DNA of 64,000 bases. Source: Lachnospiraceae bacterium (GTDB lineage Bacteria > Bacillota_A > Clostridia > Lachnospirales > Lachnospiraceae). A model generated the notes under the pieces. The model made no database searches. It saw only the letters and a program-made list of their open reading frames with translations, and was not told the origin of the DNA. Of this stretch, positions 7,822 to 14,315 are shown in pieces; within the stretch, counting starts at the first letter, position 1, and each line of letters begins with the position of its first letter. The translations under genes and the position numbers were made by a program. The DNA is taken from positions 30,368 to 94,367 of the forward strand of contig JAFWYN010000030.1 of NCBI GenBank assembly GCA_017522685.1, written 5' to 3'.

Positions 7822-8522
7822 TGCTAAAGTGTAAAAAAGAAAAGAAACGTTTAGAGAAAATATTGAAGGGTTACGGCCCCGGCTTAGACCCGGTAGCAGC
7901 TACCCACTCCTTTGTAAAGGAACTCCTTGATCCTCAGCCGGACCGTTATGATAAGACCTACCGGTATGAGCATTCCTTACGTGCCGCCCTTTGGGGAAAG
8001 AGGATTGCAGAGGCGGAAGGCTGGGACAGTGAGCCCCTGGTAATGGCCTGTCTTTTGCATGATACGGGCTACCCGTTCTGTGAAACCATGGAGGAGTGGA
8101 ACATGCACCCCACATACGGCGCAGAGGTGGCGAAATTATTCTTACAGAAAATCGGCTATTATGAGGAACTGACGGAGAATATTTGTCAGGCCATCCGCAT
8201 TCACGATAAATGGAATGATGTGCCGGAGGATGCTACGCCTTTTGAGCTGAGCGTGCGAGATGCGGACGATTTGGACCGTTTTGATATTATGCGTGTGTGT
8301 ATGATTGGACGGAGTGATATTGGGGAGCGTAGCGCCAGAGAGTTGATTGAAGTGTGCGAAAAGCGTCAGCAAAGAGCAGAAGACTGGAAGGACAGAATTT
8401 GCGGAACGGATACTGCCGCTAAATTCTGGGAAGAGAAGCTTCAGATACAAAGAAAACTTTATGAGGATTTGAAGGAAGAAATGCAAGGAACACTGGAGAT
8501 GGAGAAGTTATTGGAGGGATAG
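7821..8522 (+). CDS. HD-domain phosphohydrolase
   Basis: 233 residues. YRYEHSLRAALWGKRIA supplies the first histidine and ACLLHDTGYPF the HD pair; a further IRIHDKW and RDADDLDRFD complete the metal site of HD hydrolases. Such proteins dephosphorylate nucleotides or other phosphomonoesters; the substrate is not evident. The ATG at 7821 overlaps the previous stop and follows AGGAGG; a GTG three bases earlier is a possible alternative start. Confidence 0.75.
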   Translation: MLKCKKEKKRLEKILKGYGPGLDPVAATHSFVKELLDPQPDRYDKTYRYEHSLRAALWGKRIAEAEGWDSEPLVMACLLHDTGYPFCETMEEWNMHPTYGAEVAKLFLQKIGYYEELTENICQAIRIHDKWNDVPEDATPFELSVRDADDLDRFDIMRVCMIGRSDIGERSARELIEVCEKRQQRAEDWKDRICGTDTAAKFWEEKLQIQRKLYEDLKEEMQGTLEMEKLLEG

Positions 8523-8524
8523 TT

Positions 8525-8833
8525 ATGAGAAGGATTCCTTTTTTAGAAAACCCAACAGCACAGATGGTGTTGGAATATACCGGAATACCGTGCTATGCAG
8601 AAGTGAAAAAAATCATTTTGGCAGAGTGTGAAAAGAATAATGAAATACTTTTGGTAGGAGATGCAGCCGGCCATCCCAGTGAAACCCATGTGATGATTGA
8701 GTTTGTAGGGAAACCTCAAAACCAGTATGACAATCTTAAAACTGACAAATGCAGGGGTGGAATATATCAATACCTGTTTCTTTATGACAACAATGGTATA
8801 TGCCAGATCAATTTTGACAAGGCAATGGACTAA
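8525..8833 (+). CDS. Small protein of unknown function
   Basis: 102 residues, ATG at 8525 with a GGAGGG site, two bases after the HD-hydrolase stop. I recognise no family. The sequence is mixed alpha/beta in character, with VKKIILAECEKNNEILLVGDAAG in the first half, and has no signal peptide or membrane segment. Its base composition is more AT-rich than the genes before it, so it may already belong to the accessory region that follows. AAACTTTGAATTT just after its stop resembles the core of the palindromic repeats found downstream. Confidence 0.55.
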   Translation: MRRIPFLENPTAQMVLEYTGIPCYAEVKKIILAECEKNNEILLVGDAAGHPSETHVMIEFVGKPQNQYDNLKTDKCRGGIYQYLFLYDNNGICQINFDKAMD

Positions 8834-8864
8834 GAGGAAACTTTGAATTTATCGGAGGAATATT

Positions 8865-9284
8865 ATGGATAACAACAAAATTGCAGAATTTATCAAGAAG
8901 CAAAAAGTTGCTTTTATCTGTTCTGTTGACGAAGAGGGATTTCCCAATGTAAAAGCAATGCTTAGACCGAGAAAAATCGATGGCTTAAGCCAGTTTTATT
9001 TTTCAACAAACACTTCTTCAATGAGAGTAAAACAGTATATAAATAATCCGAATGCCAGTATTTACTTCTATCATAAAGGATTGATTAAGTACACTGGTGT
9101 TATGTTAAAAGGTAAAATGGAAGTGTTAACTGACCAAAAGACAAAAGATATGATTTGGCGCAAAGGGGACACGATGTTCTATAAAGGCGGCGTTACTGAC
9201 CCCGACTATTGTGTTTTGAGATTTATCGCAGAAAGCGGAAGATACTATTGTGATTTGAAAACAGAAAGTTTTACAATCGAGTAA
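8865..9284 (+). CDS. Pyridoxamine 5'-phosphate oxidase-family flavin-binding protein
   Basis: 139 residues with the split-barrel layout of small PPOX/general-stress proteins: KQKVAFICSVDEEGFPNVKAM, then FYFSTNTSSMRVKQYINNPNASIYFY, then a C-terminal strand region. Members bind FMN or heme; this one could be a flavin reductase or a nitroimidazole-type reductase. It has an SD (GGAGGA) and is the first gene of the AT-rich accessory array. A palindromic repeat follows 27 bases after its stop. Confidence 0.75.
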   Translation: MDNNKIAEFIKKQKVAFICSVDEEGFPNVKAMLRPRKIDGLSQFYFSTNTSSMRVKQYINNPNASIYFYHKGLIKYTGVMLKGKMEVLTDQKTKDMIWRKGDTMFYKGGVTDPDYCVLRFIAESGRYYCDLKTESFTIE

Positions 9285-9310
9285 TATAAATTTCATTAGT
9301 AGAGCATGTG

Positions 9311-9360
9311 AAAATTTCAGTCTTGCGAAGAGACTGAAAACAACAGAAGATTTGAAGTTG
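9311..9360 (+). repeat. Palindromic repeat, copy 1 (after the PPOX gene)
   Basis: TTTCAGTCT pairs with AGACTGAAA around a short loop, followed by AGAAGATTTGAAGTT. The same arrangement recurs at 10173, 11668 and, in shortened form, 10612. The hairpin has no U-run after it, so it is not a plain terminator. Confidence 0.7.
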
Positions 9361-9432
9361 TCGATCTGATTAGTTCGATATAATTTTAATTTTCATAATT
9401 AACCAATTTATGAGAGAAGAGGTATAACTATA

Positions 9433-10131
9433 TTGAAAGTTCAAACTTATGAGAAATACCCGGTAGGGAATATTATATATTTCACAGAGTTTATTGGTGA
9501 TGCGCCTATTTCAGTTTATGTGATTCGGGGGCAAAACGGTGATATGCTTGTAGATACAGGTTTTTACACTACTTATAGATCATTAAAACGATGGATTGAT
9601 GATAATGGCTTTAATATAAAGGATATCTTTATAACACACGCACATCCGGATCATGATTGGAATGTTGCTAAATTGCAAAGGGAATATGGGGCGAGAATAT
9701 GGATATCGCAAAAAGATATTAGTTTGATTCGCAATTTCAATTCTCAAAGGCAACATCCGACAAGCAGAAAATTTATCTTTAGAACAAAGTATATTTCTTT
9801 TTGGACAAGGATGCCCTTTTTCAAAAGTAAAAAATATGAGCCGAATGTTGTGATTGAAAAAGAAGGAACAGAAGTGGCTCTAAAATATGGGTATGATTTT
9901 TCTATAGTTTTTCTTCCGGGACATACAAAAGGATCATTAGGAATTCTAAAAGAGAAAGTATTATATGCAGGAGACTCATACGCAGTTATTTCGGGAGTGC
10001 CGATGATGCCACCTCATGTTGCATCAATAGATTCAGCTCATGAATCTTATTTAAAGATACAAGAAATGAATCCACAGTATTTGGCTTGTGGTCATGGTGT
10101 TCCTTATTATTTTGAAAAAGTTCAAATATGA
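9433..10131 (+). CDS. MBL-fold metallo-hydrolase
   Basis: 232 residues. FITHAHPDHDWNVAKL (around residue 62-77) is the HxHxDH zinc-binding motif; FLPGHTKGSLGI and VLYAGDSY supply the next ligands and ACGHG lies near the end. The start appears to be TTG at 9433, as no ATG or GTG precedes the conserved region. The substrate is unknown; lactamase, glyoxalase II and lactonase relatives share these motifs. It lies between two copies of the palindromic repeat, as a single-gene unit. Confidence 0.78.
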   Translation: MKVQTYEKYPVGNIIYFTEFIGDAPISVYVIRGQNGDMLVDTGFYTTYRSLKRWIDDNGFNIKDIFITHAHPDHDWNVAKLQREYGARIWISQKDISLIRNFNSQRQHPTSRKFIFRTKYISFWTRMPFFKSKKYEPNVVIEKEGTEVALKYGYDFSIVFLPGHTKGSLGILKEKVLYAGDSYAVISGVPMMPPHVASIDSAHESYLKIQEMNPQYLACGHGVPYYFEKVQI

Positions 10132-10172
10132 AATACGGCATTGCGAGAAGATTTTGATTTTCAGAATTATGC

Positions 10173-10223
10173 AAATTTCAGTCTTCCGGTAAGCTTGAAA
10201 GCACGCATGAATTTGAAGTTTCG
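10173..10223 (+). repeat. Palindromic repeat, copy 2 (after the MBL gene)
   Basis: AAATTTCAGTCTT and AAGCTTGAAAGCACG form a degenerate version of the copy 1 hairpin, followed by GAATTTGAAGTTTCG. Just upstream, GAAGATTTTGATTTTC (about 10147) looks like a second, decayed 3' half. Confidence 0.65.
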
Positions 10224-10253
10224 TAATTGATATGTATAAAAAAGGAGATTTTT

Positions 10254-10613
10254 ATGGGAAAGGTGTGTGAACATTGTAAAAAGTTAAAAGATATAATGGA
10301 GGTTGCAAAAACCAAACCCCATGAATATTTGCGTATAGTATATGACCAAATGTATGAGATGTATAAGAACAAAAATCTTAAGTTATATTTTTCAGATTGT
10401 TCATTTGAACATTTTTTCAAAGAATTATGCGAGGAAAAACACTATACTTATTATATTTATATGCAATGTTGTGAATGTGAAAGAATATTTGAATTGGGAG
10501 TATGTATTAGAGGATGTCCTGTGTATAAAGTTCTTGATGAAAAGCCTGACATCAATAAACTTGCTGGAATGGCGCGGATGGATAAAAAGCAATGCTTTTA
10601 TGATGAAGATTAA
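10254..10613 (+). CDS. Small cysteine-rich protein of unknown function
   Basis: 119 residues from the ATG at 10254, which has a clear AAGGAG site; an earlier in-frame ATG at 10227 lies inside the upstream repeat region and lacks one. Two cysteine clusters stand out: CEHCKK at residues 5-10 and QCCECERIFELGVCIRGCP in the second half, suggesting a zinc-binding fold. No signal peptide. The size and context would suit an immunity or antidote protein, but no partner toxin is adjacent, so this is only a possibility. The stop codon falls inside the following repeat. Confidence 0.55.
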   Translation: MGKVCEHCKKLKDIMEVAKTKPHEYLRIVYDQMYEMYKNKNLKLYFSDCSFEHFFKELCEEKHYTYYIYMQCCECERIFELGVCIRGCPVYKVLDEKPDINKLAGMARMDKKQCFYDED

Positions 10614-10637
10614 AGCACGCGAAGATTTGAAGTTTAC
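10612..10637 (+). repeat. Palindromic repeat, copy 3 (3' half only)
   Basis: Only the right half, AAAGCACGCGAAGATTTG then AAGTTTA, is present, starting within the stop codon of the preceding gene. The left arm of the hairpin is missing, as though the gene end replaced it. Confidence 0.6.
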
Positions 10638-10671
10638 AGCGTGATGTTTAACTGACGAGGAGGATGTTAAA

Positions 10672-11145
10672 TTGGGAAATGATATATTGAGATTTAAATG
10701 CAGTGGAATAGATGCACAAGGTAAATTTATTCTTGAATACACAGGGTATGACCTAAATATATCGCCTGAGTTTGTTATTGAGAATCTTTCTTCAAGTGCA
10801 AAAACCATAGCAATTACTTTGGAAGATTTGAGCCATCCAATTAAAGAGTTTACACATTGGATTGTTTGGAATATTCCGGCAACAAATATCATAAGGGAAG
10901 AAATTCCATCAGGAAAAAATATAGAAGCATATAAAAATGCAAAGCAGGGACTTGCTTATGGTTGGCATCGATATGCAGGACCTAAGCCACCTAAAGGTAA
11001 GAAACATTTATATAGGTTTACACTGTATGCATTAGATTGTGAAATGGATTTGTCTGCAAATGTATTCAAAAAGACATTCTTAAAAAAGGCTGAAGGACAT
11101 ATTTTGCAAAAGGGTGAGATTACAGGAGAATTTGCTACTGAATAA
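10672..11145 (+). CDS. PEBP family protein (YbhB/YbcL type)
   Basis: 157 residues, TTG start at 10672 placed 8 bases after AGGAGG. It contains the phosphatidylethanolamine-binding-protein signatures: LSHPIKEFTHWIVWNIPA, NAKQGLAYGWHRYAGPKPP and KHLYRFTLYALD. Bacterial members of this family have no firmly established reaction; they bind anionic ligands and have been linked to kinase regulation. No signal peptide. It stands without a repeat before the next gene, so the two may form one unit. Confidence 0.82.
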   Translation: MGNDILRFKCSGIDAQGKFILEYTGYDLNISPEFVIENLSSSAKTIAITLEDLSHPIKEFTHWIVWNIPATNIIREEIPSGKNIEAYKNAKQGLAYGWHRYAGPKPPKGKKHLYRFTLYALDCEMDLSANVFKKTFLKKAEGHILQKGEITGEFATE

Positions 11146-11199
11146 CAAAACACCTATCTTACATAGAGTTTGAAACACAAGAGGGTTACGGAGAAATTT

Positions 11200-11661
11200 A
11201 TGAAAATAGTATTATACAGAATATGGCAATGCACTTGGGGTGTATTACAAACATTCCTAGGATTGATTATGTTCGTAAAGTATTTTAAGAGCAAACATTA
11301 TACTTACCACGGGGCTGTTGTCACCGAATGGAATGCGAATGCAAGTGTATCTTTGGGGTTATTTGTATTCATCGCTCATGAGGAACCTTGGTTTGAAAAA
11401 TATAAGGAACAGATGGAAACCGAGGAACTTTATTCCCGCCTGCTGGTCCATGAATATGGTCATACAATTCAATCTCTTATACTTGGACCACTATACTTGA
11501 TTGTTATTGGAATTCCTTCTACAATGTGGGCGTTTTTGTTTGAGAAGAAACGAAAAGATGAGCAAATACCCTATGGAGCTTTCTTTCCAGAAAAATGGGC
11601 GAATAGACTTGGGGAATGGGTGACAGGCAAGAAATCTATAGATATGCTTGTGATAGATTAG
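11200..11661 (+). CDS. Membrane protein with HExxH motif, function unknown
   Basis: 153 residues from the ATG at 11200; a TTG at 11170 is an alternative start. LVHEYGHTIQS is a zincin-like HExxH motif set directly before the hydrophobic segment LILGPLYLIVIGIPSTMWAF. A second, weaker hydrophobic stretch is at the N-terminus (YRIWQCTWGVLQTFLGLIMF). No third zinc ligand can be assigned with confidence, so protease activity is unproven. A palindromic repeat follows seven bases after the stop. Confidence 0.6.
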   Translation: MKIVLYRIWQCTWGVLQTFLGLIMFVKYFKSKHYTYHGAVVTEWNANASVSLGLFVFIAHEEPWFEKYKEQMETEELYSRLLVHEYGHTIQSLILGPLYLIVIGIPSTMWAFLFEKKRKDEQIPYGAFFPEKWANRLGEWVTGKKSIDMLVID

Positions 11662-11667
11662 AGAGAC

Positions 11668-11719
11668 AACTTTCAGTCTTGTGGAGAGACTGAAAGCACA
11701 CGAAGATTTGAAGTTTCAC
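11668..11719 (+). repeat. Palindromic repeat, copy 4 (best-formed copy)
   Basis: CTTTCAGTC and GACTGAAAG form a perfect 9-base-pair stem around TTGTGGAGA, followed by CACACGAAGATTTGAAG. This copy gives the clearest view of the repeat consensus. The outer AACTT and AAGTT are also mirror images, giving a second pairing level. Confidence 0.75.
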
Positions 11720-11862
11720 ATTAGCATAGTAGTAAAAATCCATTAAAAACGAGGGTGTTATGGAACATAACGCTGATGTTTTGCTACGAAACTTGATTTA
11801 CATATAATCAAGGTTGTAAAATTTGATTGTTAAAATCAATTTAATCTGAATGGAGGAAAATT

Positions 11863-12252
11863 ATGTTATCGGAAAAATTAAAACAATTAAGGAATGAATC
11901 AGGATTAACACAAGAACAGGTTGCGGAAAAGTTAAATTGTACACGTTCTGCAATTGCGAGATGGGAAACAGATAAAGGTATTCCTGATATAACAAATCTC
12001 ATTGAGATTAGTGAGTTATACAATGTTACTATAGATGAACTTATTAAGGATAATGAGAAAGTTGAACAAAAAGTTAAGGCAGACTCAAAGGCAAAAAAAT
12101 GGCACTTATTAGTAATAATATATTTGATTGCCATTGTTGCATATATTGCTTATTTTGTAATTGTACATAGAATTTTTATGGTAGGTTTTCTTGTTGCAAC
12201 TTTATTTATGTTAGGGATAGAACTTTGGGTGTTTATTAGAAAAAGAGCATAG
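11863..12252 (+). CDS. XRE-family regulator with membrane segments
   Basis: 129 residues. Residues 3-57 form a Cro/C1-type helix-turn-helix (LKQLRNESGLTQEQVAEKLN, then TRSAIARWETDKGIPDI). After a lysine-rich linker come two hydrophobic segments (LLVIIYLIAIVAYIAYFVIV and VGFLVATLFMLGIELWVFI), so the regulator is probably tethered in the membrane. The target is not evident. It is the last gene of the accessory array; the 200 bases before it contain the copy 4 repeat, a 15-codon remnant frame (11760-11807) and a small inverted repeat. Confidence 0.8.
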   Translation: MLSEKLKQLRNESGLTQEQVAEKLNCTRSAIARWETDKGIPDITNLIEISELYNVTIDELIKDNEKVEQKVKADSKAKKWHLLVIIYLIAIVAYIAYFVIVHRIFMVGFLVATLFMLGIELWVFIRKRA

Positions 12253-12265
12253 TTATACACTTGAA

Positions 12266-12341
12266 ACTTTCAGTTTTACAAATCATACGCCATGCCGACA
12301 CATCGCAAGCTTTCGCATATTTGTTGTCGTGGCCAGGCGCC
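12266..12341 (+). repeat. Long palindrome at the end of the accessory array
   Basis: Starts with ACTTTCAGTTTT like the array repeats, then holds a larger hairpin: CGCC, GCC and GACA on the left match TGTC, GGC and GGCG on the right, around CATGCCGACA and TTGTCGTGGC. The element ends a few bases before the -35 box of the mntP riboswitch promoter. A close relative lies at 53421-53516. Confidence 0.7.
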
Positions 12342-12344
12342 CCC

Positions 12345-12372
12345 TTGACATTTTTTTCCACTATGCTATAAT
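12345..12372 (+). promoter_or_regulatory. Promoter of the mntP riboswitch leader
   Basis: TTGACA (12345-12350) and TATAAT (12367-12372), 16-base spacer. The transcript should begin near 12379, at the start of the riboswitch. Confidence 0.85.
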
Positions 12373-12378
12373 GATACC

Positions 12379-12510
12379 TAGTCAAGAGGGAGTAATCAGT
12401 ACACTTCGGTGTATAGTACAATCGACATACTGGTGCGGATGCGCACCCGGTTTTACTTGAAATGATGAGACTTAAGACCAGTGAAAAGCTGGTCCGAAGT
12501 CTCTTTTTTT
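12379..12510 (+). promoter_or_regulatory. yybP-ykoY (Mn2+) riboswitch with terminator
   Basis: The leader carries the yybP-ykoY landmarks: GAGGGAGTAATCAG in the first part, CGACATACTGGTG with its partner CACCCGGTT, and ACTTGAAATGATGAGAC at the 3' end. The expression platform is the adjoining terminator hairpin (12467-12510), whose left arm begins inside the GATGAGAC segment. In this class, Mn2+ binding prevents termination and turns on Mn2+ exporters, which agrees with the mntP gene that follows. Confidence 0.85.
12467..12510 (+). terminator. Terminator of the Mn2+ riboswitch
   Basis: GAGACTTAAGACCAG (12467-12481) pairs with CTGGTCCGAAGTCTC (12489-12503) with one internal mismatch, followed by TTTTTTT. 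Confidence 0.9.
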
Positions 12511-12600
12511 GTAACAGTGACGCGGCGAGCGCCGGCGTGATGCCTAAGATGATTATTTTCGGATAAATAGGTTACTATTATCATATGGAGGAACGCTTTT

Positions 12601-13164
12601 ATGAGTTTAGTGGAATTGTTTTTGGCAGCGGTAGGTTTGTCCATGGATGCCTTTGCAGTATCTGTTTGTAAGGGATTGTCGCTGGGGAAAATCAAGTGGA
12701 AGCATATGTGCATCGCAGGCCTTTGGTTTGGCGGATTTCAGGCATTGATGCCGGCCATAGGGTATTTTTTCGGCAACTTTTTCGCAGATGTGGTTAATAA
12801 ATGTTCTCATTGGATTGCGTTTATCCTTCTGGCAATCACCGGCGGCAATATGATCAAAGAAGCTTTAAGCAAAGACGAGGAAGAAATGGATGCCTCTATG
12901 ACGGTGAAGTCCATGTTCATACTGGCCGTTGCTACCAGTATCGACGCTTTGGCCATGGGTGTCACCTATGCCTGTATGCAAGTGCAGATTATCTGGGCGG
13001 TATTGTTTATCGGCGTAGTGACCTTTACCTTGTCCGCAATGGGCGTGAAGGTGGGGAGTGTATTTGGTACCAAATACAAATCCAAGGCTGAGTTTTTCGG
13101 CGGTTTGGTATTACTTATCATTGGCATAAAGATTTTACTGGAAGGTTTGGGAATTTTCGGTTAA
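12601..13164 (+). CDS. mntP: Manganese efflux pump MntP
   Basis: 187 residues, six hydrophobic segments in two repeated halves. Each half has the conserved aspartate motif: GLSMDAFAVSVCKG in helix 1 and ATSIDALAMGV in helix 4. The family exports Mn2+ across the cytoplasmic membrane. A GGAGGA ribosome site precedes the ATG. Expression is very likely controlled by the Mn2+ riboswitch that ends 90 bases upstream; the remaining leader contains a GC-rich hairpin (CGGCGAGCGCCG). Confidence 0.93.
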   Translation: MSLVELFLAAVGLSMDAFAVSVCKGLSLGKIKWKHMCIAGLWFGGFQALMPAIGYFFGNFFADVVNKCSHWIAFILLAITGGNMIKEALSKDEEEMDASMTVKSMFILAVATSIDALAMGVTYACMQVQIIWAVLFIGVVTFTLSAMGVKVGSVFGTKYKSKAEFFGGLVLLIIGIKILLEGLGIFG

Positions 13165-13188
13165 ACTGTAAGATAAAGGAGGCCGATT

Positions 13189-14259
13189 ATGGAACAACAG
13201 ACAGGTGAGCATAAGCGTAGGGTGAGGTACTCAGGTACCCATCCGAAGAAATACAGTGAAAAATATAAGGAGCATAATCCGGAGAAGTACGGTGACACCA
13301 TTTCCAAGGTCATCAGCAAGGGCAGTACGCCGGCAGGTATGCACATATCCATTATGGTGCAGGAGATATTGGATTTCCTGCAGATTAAGCCCGGCCAGTG
13401 GGGGCTGGATTGTACTCTTGGCTACGGCGGACATACCAGGCAGATGCTGAAGTGTTTGCAGGGCGAAGGACATATTTATGGTTTGGATGTGGACCCCATC
13501 GAGTCGGCAAAGACCAAAGAGCGACTGGCAGACCAAGGCTTCGGTGAGGAGCTACTTACGGTGAAGCTGATTAACTTTGCAGAAATTGATAAGGTGGCAG
13601 AGGAAGCCGGACGGAAGTTTGATTTCGTGCTTGCGGATTTGGGCGTTTCCTCCATGCAGATTGACAATCCGGAAAGAGGCTTTACTTACAAGGTGGAGGG
13701 ACCTTTGGATTTGCGTTTGGACCCTACCAAGGGTGTGAGTGCGGCGAAACGACTGGAGAGTATCTCGAAGGAAGAGTTGCAGTACATGCTGATTGAAAAT
13801 TCCGACGAACCCTATGCCTATGAGATTGCGGATAAAATCGTAACCGGTATGAAACGTGGTAAGAAAATTGAGACTACTACCCAGTTAAAGGAAGCCATCG
13901 AAGAGACTCTGATGAGCATTCGGGAGGTGGCTAAGGCTTCCGAAAAAGATCGTAAGGAAATCGTAAAAAAGACTTGCCAGAGAGTGTTCCAGGCTTTGCG
14001 TATCGATGTAAACAATGAGTATGAGGTATTGCACAGCCTGTTAGAGAAGCTGCCGGATATCTTAAATCCCGGCGGCAGAGTGGCTATTCTTACCTTCCAT
14101 TCCGGTGAGGACAGACTGGTGAAGAAGTCCTTCAAACAGTGGAAAAAGGAAGGGGTATACAGTGAGGTGGCAGAGGAAGTGGTACGTCCCTCCGCGGAGG
14201 AGTGCAATCGTAACCCCAGAGCCCGTTCCACCAAGATGCGCTGGGCTGTAAAGGCCTAG
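13189..14259 (+). CDS. rsmH: 16S rRNA (cytosine(1402)-N(4))-methyltransferase RsmH, extra copy outside the dcw cluster
   Basis: 356 residues. The methyltransferase core starts near residue 50 (GMHISIMVQEILDFL), with the SAM motif LDCTLGYGGHTRQML, DFVLADLGVSSMQID and ERGFTYKVEGPLDLRLD, and the typical C-terminus RNPRARSTKMRWAVKA. It methylates C1402 of 16S rRNA. About 45 residues rich in Lys, Tyr and Arg precede the core, longer than in standard RsmH. It lies beside mntP rather than in the cell-division cluster where rsmH/mraW normally sits, so a second copy elsewhere in the genome is likely. SD is AAGGAGG. Confidence 0.88.
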   Translation: MEQQTGEHKRRVRYSGTHPKKYSEKYKEHNPEKYGDTISKVISKGSTPAGMHISIMVQEILDFLQIKPGQWGLDCTLGYGGHTRQMLKCLQGEGHIYGLDVDPIESAKTKERLADQGFGEELLTVKLINFAEIDKVAEEAGRKFDFVLADLGVSSMQIDNPERGFTYKVEGPLDLRLDPTKGVSAAKRLESISKEELQYMLIENSDEPYAYEIADKIVTGMKRGKKIETTTQLKEAIEETLMSIREVAKASEKDRKEIVKKTCQRVFQALRIDVNNEYEVLHSLLEKLPDILNPGGRVAILTFHSGEDRLVKKSFKQWKKEGVYSEVAEEVVRPSAEECNRNPRARSTKMRWAVKA

Positions 14260-14315
14260 AGAGAATTACCTGAAGAGAAAGTAACAGTACCTGAAAGAAC
14301 TGTGAGGAGATAGAT

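Noticed and set aside
9311..11719. Integron attC sites
   Set aside because: The palindromes lack the RYYYAAC/GTTRRRY core pair and no integrase gene is present.
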